Shown: positions 12,357 to 24,300 of the stretch, one piece after another | How positions within the stretch are numbered: the first letter of the stretch is position 1 | Layout: each line of letters starts with the position of its first letter | NCBI RefSeq assembly: GCF_900496995.4 | Contig: NC_044008.1 | Location: 4,254,453 to 4,318,452, forward strand | Direction of reading: 5' to 3' | Length of the DNA: 64,000 nt | From: Aquila chrysaetos chrysaetos | Lineage: Eukaryota; Chordata; Aves; Accipitriformes; Accipitridae | Made by a program: the position numbers and the translations under genes | Notes under the pieces: model-generated | The model's input: only the letters and a program-made list of their open reading frames with translations | Told to the model about the DNA's origin: nothing | Database searches by the model: none

Positions 12357-15300
12357 CTGTTAAAACAGAAAAATCAACACGGTTAGCACCTGGTGTTATC
12401 TTAATTATTGCAGTTACTCCAACTGGGAGAAACAGGCAAGACCTGGGATAGGGTCTCATGTTGCCCCTATGCCCAGAGGCAAGAGCTCTTCCATGTTGCC
12501 CCATGGCTTTCCTCCCTGGGGCAAACAGGACCCAGCCAGAGGGGACCTGGGCAACTAGAGATTGACTGTAGCCAAATAACCAGGGACTACTGATGCTGCG
12601 GTCTCTGGCACAGTTTGCAACAATCCTCTTTCCCTTCCTTTATCTCACTCCATTATTCCTCCTTATTATAATGTGCACCACAGTTGTCAGCAGACTCCAG
12701 CTGGAATCAAGAGCCCTTGTACAAAGTCTTGAATGTATGCACAGTAAGAGACAATTTCTATTTTCGCAGCTAATGGCTAAATGGAAGATAGGGAAGGGGG
12801 GGAAGAAAAACCTCTTCTAGACTGATCGAAATGCATCAGTTTAGCTGTGAGGAAATATTTTATTTGCCCATCTTTTTTTACTCCTTGGAAAATGTGAAAG
12901 AAACACATCATTTAAATATTTACATTTTTTCCTGTTTTTCTCCAGTTGAAGTTATTCACTGAATTCACAGAAAGTCTCAGAGAAAGAATCTGAAAATTGC
13001 TTCATTTAAAAACTAGACTTTTGGTAGATCTATTTTCTTTTACATCCCTTATGAGTCTTTGAAAACTTCCTTATAAAAATCTTAAGTGCTTAAAGAGTCT
13101 CTATTTACACTTTTCTTACTGACTTCTCACCCAATACAAGGACATAGATGTGTCTTGCAGTGTATTTATTAGCTTTTATAACAGATATGGATCTCTTCGG
13201 TAGAACAGCAAATTGAAAGGCAAAGTAACTGCTCTGGGGGATGGAGTGAAGTCTGAGTCCAATTAACAAAATGGCATACCTGTCACTGGCAGTATCACAG
13301 ATGAGGAAAAGGGTGGATGAGTCGAACCTATGAAGAGAGAGAAATTCTTGATTTTTTTATCGATTCGCTCTTCTGGTGAAGAGCATCAAAGCAGTGATGA
13401 GGATAGAGTCAGGCAAAGAGCCAGCTCGTTCCAACACCGAAGCAGTGACAAGGGTAGAGTCTGACAGCTCTCCCTCTGCACAGAAGACTTAATAATTGCC
13501 ATGTTTGTTTCTTGGCCATCAATAGATGTTTCCAGCCTGGATATCAACATATGTGCTGATCTGATATCTGTTAATGGTGGGCATGAAATGAACTGTATCT
13601 TCCAGGGAATGGGATCCAGCTAAGATCTTTCTCTCATATGAAATTGGGAAGGTTGACTCTCAAGGTGCCAAGCTAGGATTTGGAAACATGGCTTCAAACA
13701 GGACCTCTTTTTCCCCAGAAATGTAAGCCAAAACTTCCCTGGTGCAAGAAATTAATTTAATTTCTCCCTTATCCTGAAAATGAAGCTCTGAACTTGAGCC
13801 GGTATGAGATATGGACAGATTTTTAACAGGAGGTCCTGTAAGAGTGGTCTATTGATAAATCTCCTTGTGCTGAATGCTGGGGGGAGAACTGAGAAAGGGG
13901 AGGATATTCCTTATCCAGCCCCATAAAAGGCATCACATCATAACAAAGAGAAAGGCAACATTTGGGGGGAATAAATATTTGGTGCACTAATTACAAAGAC
14001 CTGACCTTGGTCAGGTTTGAGTGTACTTTTGCAGGAAACTGGAATTATTATTCTGTTGAATTAAAGGCCAAGATGGCCTATTTCATCATCCAGTCTCATG
14101 TTTTTCATAATCCTAACTTTAAAATTTCAAATATTTGTAATCTCTGACTATTCAATAGGTTGTATCATTTTCTAGCACTGGTATGTTGATGGATTATTTC
14201 CATCATAGCAAGAAGTTCCTTCATCCTGATAGTACCAGTGAAATTATCAATGGAAAAAAAATGACTGTCGTGAAGGAGGAGGGAAGACCAAACAACAAAT
14301 TGTGACTGCTGTACCTGGAACACACTGAACTGGGCACCACAGGGAAACAGACGGATCTGTGAAGAAGGGGAGAAAGTCCTGGGTTAATGCTGAAAGAGTG
14401 TGTCCAGTGAGTAAGGTGATTCATTCTTGCAGTCAGAGCAGCAAGGAGAGGCAACGATGGCCAAGTGTCACCTGAGAGGTCATCTGCATGCAAAAGGCCT
14501 GCCCAAACCATCCTGATCCACCATATGTCCTGGTATGGGTCACAAGGGCTGGCATTCATCTCACCTACTGTTATGTAGATGTGGCCTCTGAGATGATAGT
14601 CATCTGGGATCTGCTATAGTCACTGGGGAGAAACAAGTTTTTATAGGGTGCAATTCATCCATGCTAAAATAGACGTGAAATACGGCAGCTAACACAGCAC
14701 CGTCAACACCTATGCCCATCTGTCAGTTATAAAGGCAGTCCAACTCAGATGTAGGCATCTATGCAGTAGATGCCTACAGTTCTGCAAGATTAATTTCCTC
14801 TAAAAGGCCCAAGTACTGGTGAAAATCAGATTTTTCCACTTTCAGTTGGTAGGAAAAGTCCTCTCATGTTGACCTTGCATTGGCTGCCTGTAAGATTCAG
14901 CCCACAGCACTCCCCTACCTCAGGGGAGGTTGGGAAGATAATGAAAGCCTGAGGACAGTAGATGTGGTGGACATCTGGCTCCTTCCACCTACAATAAGCT
15001 CTGCCTGCCACCCAGAGAGGGCCCAAGACCCTCAGTGATATCACAGGTACTTGGGAAAGGGGCTCTGTTTTCTCTCTGCATCTTGAACTTACGCATTGTA
15101 GAGTTAGGAGAGATACCATCAGAAAAGGTGGGTAATTTGTGTGGGGTAGAGGCCATTAAGGTCTTTTTTCTTGCATTAACCCATCTAAGGGCATAAAAGC
15201 AAGAGGTAGACGTTCCGCAGCCTCACTTGAGAGCCCTGCTTGTTCCCTGAGCAGTGAAACTCCAGCTGCCAGACTGCAGTGGTGCATGTCCTGCTGAATC

Positions 15301-18300
15301 TGGGTCCATAAGGGCTATGGTGCAATATTGGTGGGCTTTTTGCTGTCTCTTTGTTCAAAACAGCATCCTAGGTGTTAAATTAAGAACCGAGCCACATCAC
15401 TCAGGTTTAGCTATGGACTAGCTAAACTCTGGATCCTAAAACCCTGAGCAATCATGAGGGATGCTTAGATATACCTTTTGGAGTACCTTACTGTGAAGTG
15501 ACAATAGATGACCTATAGCTTCTGGGAGGCAGGAAAAAGAGAAAAGCTTATTCTACTATTTTCTTCCCAGTATATGACAGAGTGGCTCTATCTGCTCACA
15601 AATTCCTGCAATTTTGCAGTTAGTATGAAAGAACACCCAAGACAAAGTAGGACGCAGCTACGTCCTCCCCAGAGATGTCTCCATCAGTCAGAGACGACAT
15701 CTCCATCAGTGTCAGAGCCCTGAGGTCACTGATCTCTCCATCCTGAACCCCAAGCAGGTTGTTCCCTAGGACTCATGTGCTGAGTTGGGGGGTTCTGGAC
15801 CCTACATGAACAGGTCATGACACCAATGCGATGCCAAAGCAACCATCTTACCTGGCTTAATAGTCTGTGGCGGCCACCCGTCGCTGTCATTGGTGCATCG
15901 CACGTCAAGACGGGTCCAGATGATTTTGCCATTCACCTTCTTGCACGTGCTGGTGCCAGAGGTGGGGGCTTGCTTATCGTATCCACTCTGGCATTTGAAA
16001 TGTAATACTTGCCCCACGTAATACTGGTTGTTCAGCCTTAAAGAGGCATGTGGAATAGTCTTGGGAGGACCACAAAAATCTGTGGAATCACAAGGCAGCA
16101 CATGGTTAAAACAGATAGATTTTATCTACTGCTTATGTTCTTGAAACAACATGATTTGTGTTCTTGCAAAAAGTAGACAAGCAGGATATAACAAACCTTC
16201 CTAATTCTTTGTTAGGATATAAAATACTCATTCACTTACACCATATCACTTGTTCAGCCTAGGTATTATAGCAATTGTTTCTTTCTCTCTGTCTGTCAAA
16301 ATAATTAAAAATTACTTATCATTCTTACACTGCTTCCATGGAAATCAGTGGAAGAAGCATCACAGTAATGAATGGGCTCTTACCTACCTTTCTGGTCAAA
16401 CTCTGAAAGGTTTTCTTGCCTCTGGGGTGCAGGGCTCTCTGTTTTTCTTTCTGGCTTCTGTGTAAAATCTAACTCCATCGTGGGAGCCGTTGACAACAAA
16501 ATTTTCTCATCTGTGGGAGAAGTTATATTTGCTGAATTACAGCAGGATGAATAGCAGAGCAAAGTCAGAGCACCCAAACTTTTAGAGGCAGGATAGAATT
16601 GTTGCAAGTTCCAATTTGCAAAGATAAGCACAAAAGATAATTTGTTAGAGCAATGCCCAGATGTGTCTTATACTGACTAAGTCATTGGAAAAACACCTCT
16701 ACAAGGGTAGTAAAAGGACAATAATCACTTACCAATGCATTCAAATTCCTTGTAGACCCAAGAAGCAACATGCTGTATAGTCTGACACCAAATTCCCGAG
16801 TACTGTCCACTTCTTCTCATGTAGCCACTGTCACATTCATAATACAGTTTGGTCCCCAGTGGATATGTTTCAGCAGTAATATCAGCAAATTTGGTCCTTG
16901 GAAGAGTTGGGCATTTTTCTGCAAACAGAAAGCCTGAGAATCAGGACAGCCTGTGCATCTACCTTATTCACTGTGGACTTCCCACATCTTTCTGTCTTAT
17001 CAATACCAGATCATGCCCAGAGCTCAGTGAAGTAAGTCTAATTCTGCTCCCAGCCACAGGGCTAATATCACAGCTGAGGGATGAAACTGGATGTCATGAA
17101 GGGAACATGAGGGTAGCAAAGCTTTGTTTCTTTGATTGTCTCTAAGCCAAGGAGAGGCTCTGAGTGTCTGGCAAAACTATTAGTTATTTTAAGTGAACAT
17201 TTTTCATTTTAATTTTAGAACAATCCCGCCATCCAAAGCCTTCTTCACGTTGGAGTTAGTTGTTGCCATTGATTTTTTAAGTACAGGTTTGTTCAGGGTG
17301 CAGAAAAATCCCTTGTGAGTGTCTCTTCCAAGTGACATGAAGCCTGTATTTGTCTACACTTTTTTAGTTAGGAGGGGCTGATGCGACTCCCTTGTCTGTC
17401 TTCTAGAAGAGAAAGGATGCTGGAGCAAGATGTTCTGCAGCAGCTGGGAGTGGTGGTAGGAGGCACCAGGCCTATCTGCCTGCTCCTGCCCCTCCTGCCT
17501 GAAGCAGGCTGTTGAGCCCTTTCTTTCTGCGCCCAGCAGATGGGCAACATGAAACACTACCAGCATTTTCCTAATGAAGCTGTATGCAATCATATTGTAG
17601 AGCTGCTGCCTGCACCAGAGTGTGCAGCCCTCACTCTATGGAATGAGACATAATAAGCAAAACTAAGCCATTAAAAGTTGCAAACATCAGAAAGGGGAGT
17701 AGAGTCTCAGTTCTGTCTGAGTACACCAAAAAGCAGCTTACTGTGAAATAAGTTTGCAAACCTAAATATAACTTGTCCCAAAACAAGGACATGAAGTGCT
17801 GTGTCATCAGCAAATCACATCTAAATATACTTCTCAATCAGTTGGAAGGAATTAAGTTAGATCGTTTCAGTGCACTTGAAAAGCCCACTGAAGCTGAGCT
17901 GGAGACCCAGAAGTTGATAAAGGCGCTACTTAATGATTATTTAAGGCCTAAAGGCTGAGAAATTCAAAGATAAAACAGGCTGGTTGCATCAGGGCTGGCA
18001 TTTGGGATCGTTGGGTGCATGATCTGTGGCCCTTTATACTTATGCATAATAGTAACAGCTATTACGAGTTAAATTCCTTCATCATCATGTCTTCACATTT
18101 TCTGCAGCCATAATTAATGCAGCCTTAGCAACCAGCAAGAATGACTGTGAAAGAGCCTTGAATCCCTGATAGTTGTTCATCGTTTGGCATCTGCCCTTGA
18201 CTCCCAAAGTGCCTTCTCCTTGAAACGAAGCCATGCCTTGCCTACAGCAACCCAGTCAGTGACTCCCAGACCCAGTCCCATGATGCCCTTTTCTTTCAGA

Positions 18301-21300
18301 GCCACCCATCATTTTCTTGCTTTGATATTTTCTGCCCTTTTTACTTTCCATTATCTTGCCACTGAGTAAAAGTCACAAAGTTTGAAGAAGGCAACAATGA
18401 AAAGTATTGTGAGCGGCTTAACAGCTAAACTGCGTAAGGGATATTTTAATCCCCTTGTACCTTTGTGTAATCAAAGGATTCGCCTTGTAAACTACATCAG
18501 ACTGTGGCTTCGAGAGAAGTGACTGTGCCCGAAATAGTTAACCACATGGTTTACCACAGACTGTCAGGGTGATTAAAATTAAAGAGTTATCAGATTAGCA
18601 GCAAGTTGAGATCATGTACTCTCACTTTCCCTGAAAGCTAAAAGCATGTTTCCCTCAAGACTTCAAAAGCCTCTTTGAAGCAGACTGCAGATCTGAATCT
18701 CAGCACGAGGCACTCAAACCTACAACTCTTTAGTCTCTTCTTCAGAAAACCCACAACATTTAGCCTACTCATCATAAAGGGCAACTTTTGTTTTAATTGA
18801 TGATCAAATGAAGTTAAGGTTCTTCTGAACTTGGACGCATGAGATAAGGATTGTGCAGAAATGGTGCACATGGGTGATGGTGAGCAATACCCATCAGGCT
18901 GGTGCTCTTGGATCAACACATCCGTGTTGCAGCTGCATCTCATACAACACTTCTAGAATCCAACCTTTTCATTTCATCCACATCACTCAAATTCTTCTCT
19001 TCTCACATCTAAACCACTGCAGTATCTACTTCTTTGGCCTTTACAACCACATTCCTATCTCTGATCCAGAAAGCACTTGGAAAGATGAATTTCCTAGGTT
19101 TCATTGTGACCTTCTGTTTGCCTCCATCTGTTGACTTCTAGCTGCTTCACTATCACATCAAATATTTCACTCCCATTTTCAAGAACTTTCTCCTTATCAA
19201 CCATATTCTTTCAAAACATTGGCTTCTTTTCCCATGCTAGACCAACTCATCAACGTGTTTGCTATCAAAGTCATCAGCTTTGGGGTTTATTGTTGTACCA
19301 GTCCTCACACTGGGAGAAGCCTTGCATGAATATGGACATTTCAAGTTGCCATTATTCCTCTTCACTGTCTTTAAATATCTTATATATCTTCAGAGGTGCT
19401 TTTCTTTAAGTAGTCTTTTACTCATCTTTCAAGAACAGGTAGGCACCCAACATGCTGATCAGTATTACTTCTGTACTTGCTTGCCTTACATTTGGATCCT
19501 AAACTTTCTGTGTTGGTCAGCTATTTGTACCACACTTACACAAGTGAGTCCTAGCTATCAGCCAGGACTCCAGGCATTGTGGCGGTAGATGTGATAATAA
19601 CTCATTATAACGACTACACACTCAGTGAAGTCTATTTGAGAACGGAAGCTATAGTTTGGCCCAGAAGAGCTCCCAGTGTTTTGACATTTAGCAGCATCAC
19701 AGGTCCAAGCTAATTGCTGTATTCAAACTCCCATCAGGGAAGAATAAGTATCCTCCAAAGCTGCAGAGGCCATAGATGGTGGCATACAGGTGTGCAGAGG
19801 TGTTTCAGGGCACTGGACCTCTCGGGATGGTGTGGGAAGACTGTGCAGAGAGGAAGCAGACCTGGCGATGTCTGGATCATATTGCCTACACGGAATGACC
19901 TCTGGAGTGAATCATCCCTAAAACTTCATTCAATCTTTGTGCCCGAGGAAACTGCATGGTTTGCCTCTAAAAAAATCAACATTCCTCTGTGTGGGTGATA
20001 AAAGAGCCAAGGGATAAGAAGAAGCCAGGAAACTAGAGAATGGCAGTATACATTTAATCCTTGACTAGATTTCTGACTTTTTAGGTTTTTAGGGGAGATT
20101 AACTTTGCTTTTTTTGCCGTTTCACACCTGGTTGGGAATTAGTCTGTCGATTCGTTTGAGTTGGTGTGATATGAAAATATAAATCTTACAAAAGGCCAGC
20201 ACACCTAGGCGTAACCTGCCTCATAGCCTCTGGTGGCCCAGTTTTGCACAGCCCAGCTTCCCTCTGGGTTCTGCATCCCTCCACAGCTGCTCCAGGGCTA
20301 CACTCCTGCTAGTATTGGTTTAAAAGACTGCCCTGACATCACCTTCAAATCTCTTGGGGTTTTGTTTGCCTCCTTGTTTTCCCTCCCCACATCCTCCAAT
20401 TCTCCATCCCCATGACAAGGTGCTGCGTGTCCCTATTTCCTTCTCTTTCAATCCCAATGTCCTCCGCCCTCCCTTTCCTTCATTCACAAGCTTCATCAGC
20501 CCCCACCTACCATTCTCATCTCCTACACCCCAAAAGTGCCCTATGACTTGATTTCTTTGCACTTAGAGGTACTAACATGATGTATTGAAATGGGTGGTGG
20601 GTATTGAAGAGGGTGGTGTAATTGCGTTCATGGCATTTAGCACTGCTATCGGTTGCAGAATTGCTAGAACACGTAGCTCTCCTAAGGCAGCTGGGAATCT
20701 GCATTTCTCCCCATATTAGTGGATTTTTGGTGCCTACAGCATTTCTGGAAATTTTGGAACTGGTTTCAACTATTATCATATAGTGGATGGAGACGTGCCC
20801 TTGGAATTAGGAGACTAGTGAATTCAGATGATAGACATCCATGAAACATAAAAATTAAAAAGTAGTTATTGCATCTTCTGGTGTGCTCCCAAAATTAAGT
20901 TTGGTAAGTTTTCTGAGACCTGCAAGCCTTGTTATCTGAGCCAAAAGATAGGTGGGATTCCTGCTATTCCTGCTTAAGCAACGGTGCCTGTTGCCACTTG
21001 AGGTGTCTTGGGGCATGTGGGAGCTGTCAGATATCACACAGGAGTTACTGGAGGCTGGTGCCAGGCAGAATACCCTGCCGTGCCCTGTCTTTTGCAAGTT
21101 CATTGCCATGTGCTAAGTAAAGCTTAACTGTCTTTGGCTAACCTCAGCATCTAGCTTTTGGCTGCCCTCAGCATCTAGCATCATGGTGTAGGCTCAGGGG
21201 AAAGAAACCCACTAGCTAAATCACCGTCAGTTCTTTCAGTGCTTGGCTTTCTTCCCTGAGGCTTCCCATTCAAATACGTTACTGACCCAATGCAAAACTG

Positions 21301-24300
21301 CTCATAGTAGATGTGCTGACGGTATTAGGATTTATGAAGCTCTCCTGCCTATTTCTCTTCCATGCCTGAGTTGGCAGAGCAGTGTTAGACAAGGCATCGG
21401 AACAACACCTTTTGTGCAGAAGAAGTGAATAGGGAAAATTGATAACAGGTATTTTTAGTATTAGATAAACACAGACAGTGAGTCATGCCACGATAACCTA
21501 AACTTAGAATTTCCTCTGTCATGTGGCTGTGTGTCACCAGCACTGACATTTTTGTTATGTCAAGTTAAAAAGGCAAGGTGCAAAAATAGGACAATTTTCC
21601 CCTAAATACAAAGGTGGTAAGACGGGATCAGTAGCAAACCAGCTATCCTGAAGATCTGGGTAGAAGTGGTGGAAGAAACCAGGTACTTCACACACCTGCC
21701 TAGTTCACAGATGAAGAGAACCTCTCCCCTGAGATACCAAGAAATCAAACCATGCCAAAATGAAGACATTTATCCAGATGTGCCTGAAAAGCTAATTCAG
21801 CCCTGGGGGTTCATATGCTGCCTGAAACTATGTGCTCTCTAAATAAAGCATGTTCTTGAAGATGAAACTGATATGGGTGAAGAGAAGGAATTGATACCAG
21901 CAACTGGACTGAAACGGTAATGAACTTTTTGTAACTTCAAAACTTATTCCCAAAGGGTCTGTTAACAAGCTAACTACAGCGCTGCCTGCTTCTTTCCCCT
22001 CTGATTAATGTCATTTATTGTCTATGTGGATCTGTAAGCTGGCAATAGATCCCAGCTCTGGGCCTGGGGTGCAGACCTGAAGTTTATGGTAATTGGCCTG
22101 TGAGATTTTGATTAGCTATACTGTAGACTACACAGAGATTATTTTACAAAGTCGTCTGACTAGTAATGACAGAAACACAATGCAGATGAAATCACCAGGC
22201 GCAAGTTTTAATGCAAACAGCGATGGAGGAGAGATTGGCCTGATGGGGCAGGAGATGGGTTTTAATATTCCTAGCAGTGAAGAAGAGGCATGTCCTATTC
22301 TAAGGACTGGGCAGTTCAATGCCTGCTGAGTTTTCTGTACTAGAAGATGTTTCTGTTGGAAATATACTGGAATATGAACCAGCAGGAGCTGTCCATTAAC
22401 TCTTTGTATTTCTAGGACCATAGAAAATTAGGTTTGGAAGAGATGCTCTTCTCTTATCTCTTGGCTTAATCATGCTAACCGGCTGTTTGCCATTGACCTA
22501 GCCCTGGAATCTAATGCAAAAAAAAGTTCCATATACAGCAAGGCTAGAGTTGGTTTGAAAGTGGACTAAGCTTTCTCATGCTAAGCATAATTTAGCCTCA
22601 GGAACCTGCCTTCTTAGCTCCTTCTGTAAGAACTGGAGCTGGGCAGACCTCTTTAGAGGACAGCAGACACCTAACTGAAGTTCTCCAAAGCAATGCCTAA
22701 AGGTGCTTCTCTCTTTTTATTGGCTACAGTGGTGGAAGAATGCTCTTACATGTTCATATCAATAATTAGTGTGGTTTAGCTAACGCATCGATACCATTTT
22801 AAAGCTCGCTTTACTGTGAGTTCCCTGGAAAGCAGCCTGCAGATGTGTCTTCTGCTGACCCAGATGTTTCTTGACTGAATATCTGTCTCCCCTCTTCCCA
22901 TACACAATTATCCCTCTTCATCACCGACTCACTCCTGTTCTAAGGCATGGACTGAGTGCCACCCACCCGACAAAAAGCAGACGTTTCAATTCCCTGTGTA
23001 GTCACTAGAAAGACACACACAGGACATGACTCACTGCACCCTTATCTGCAATCTGGTAGATGAACTGTGCCCTGAAAGCACTCCTTTCTCTCCCCTGGCT
23101 ATGAAGGGCGTCCACATGTCCAGCTCAGTAGAGAAGATGGTGCAGATGCCTGAAGTTAAATGAGACGAATCTCACGCCTGCCCTGGCAGAGAGGCTGGGC
23201 TGGGGACTTGGACTGCAAATGTGGAATTGGAAAAGGGAGCATTACAAAGAGGGAGAGTGTTTCCTAAGGCAGGGAGAGGGAGGAAAATTAGGCCAAGCAC
23301 AGTGCACTGCATCGAAAATGTACAAAGTGGAGAATGGGGAACATTTGTTTTTCTTATTCTGGGTGTTTATAACCTTCTTGGTTCTGTGGTAAAGCTACAT
23401 GGTATGGTAGCAGAACACAGAGTCTGGTTTTGAGAATATCATACGTGAAAGCCTTGTTTTGGTGTGTGACATTTGGGTTTTGAATCGGTTTGGCTACATT
23501 TTTGCTTAAATCTGTGACTTCAGTAACACCCGCCTCTTCGGTATTTTCATCTAAAGGGAAAAACACATTACTGAGAAAGAAAATTGGCTTTTTAAACAGC
23601 AGCAGAAACTCAGATCCTTTTCTTCGGCTGGAGCTTTCTCAGCCTTGCCTTTTGTTGGGTTGGAAGGGCAGTAGAGAATATCCTCTCTGAAAATAATTGA
23701 GCTGACTGACAAGCATGTGTCCCAGTCTTGGGTAACAGTGAAAAAAGGTCTGGTGGGACTCTTCTGATTTCAGATGTGGCTTTAGCACTCATTTCATTTG
23801 ACTTGTGGCCTTAGCATGGTCATTGAGCTTTTCGCTGGAGCTCTCAGGAGTAGGATGGAAATTATTTGTTAGTGTTGATGATTTTTCTGACCTTGTAATG
23901 CAAGAAACGTTTTTCCAAATGAAGAGGGCTGTTCATTCTTTATCTGGGGGCTCCCACTTTCAAAATGGAGAACATAAAGAAAAAGCAGCAGATGACAGAG
24001 TGCTGCTACCCTGGCAGGGCTGAGGAACAGGGATTCAAGTCAAGAAAGTCATGGAATGACTTTGGAAATGTGAGTTTTGGAGAAGCATTGGAGGAGATGG
24101 AGCGAGGGTCTTCCAAGCAGGAGATGGAAACTGTGCGTAGAAAACATCCAAAAGCTGGGCTTTGAAGATACAATTAATGCAACGGGAAAAACAGGAGAGA
24201 CAAAGCTGAACATCGAGGAAGAAAGCAGGGAGACCAAAACTGCAATACTCTGAAGGCAATAGTGAGCAAAGTCAAAGGTAGTGGCTTTCTAGCAGTTCCT

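Larger units (their letters stand above)
12357..15851 (-). other. IL2RA: IL2RA introns around the stalk exons
   Basis: These are three introns (12357-13279, 13328-14314, 14357-15851), free of recognised repeats. A further splice-bounded, phase-1 block exists at 14565-14603 with a strong donor (AG|GTGAGA) and could be an alternative stalk exon; it is described under findings. Confidence 0.55.

Noticed and set aside
15483-15535. Strong pyrimidine tract and AG on the minus strand as another IL2RA exon 5
   Set aside because: The following open frame has no donor in phase 1; available GT donors would break the reading frame.
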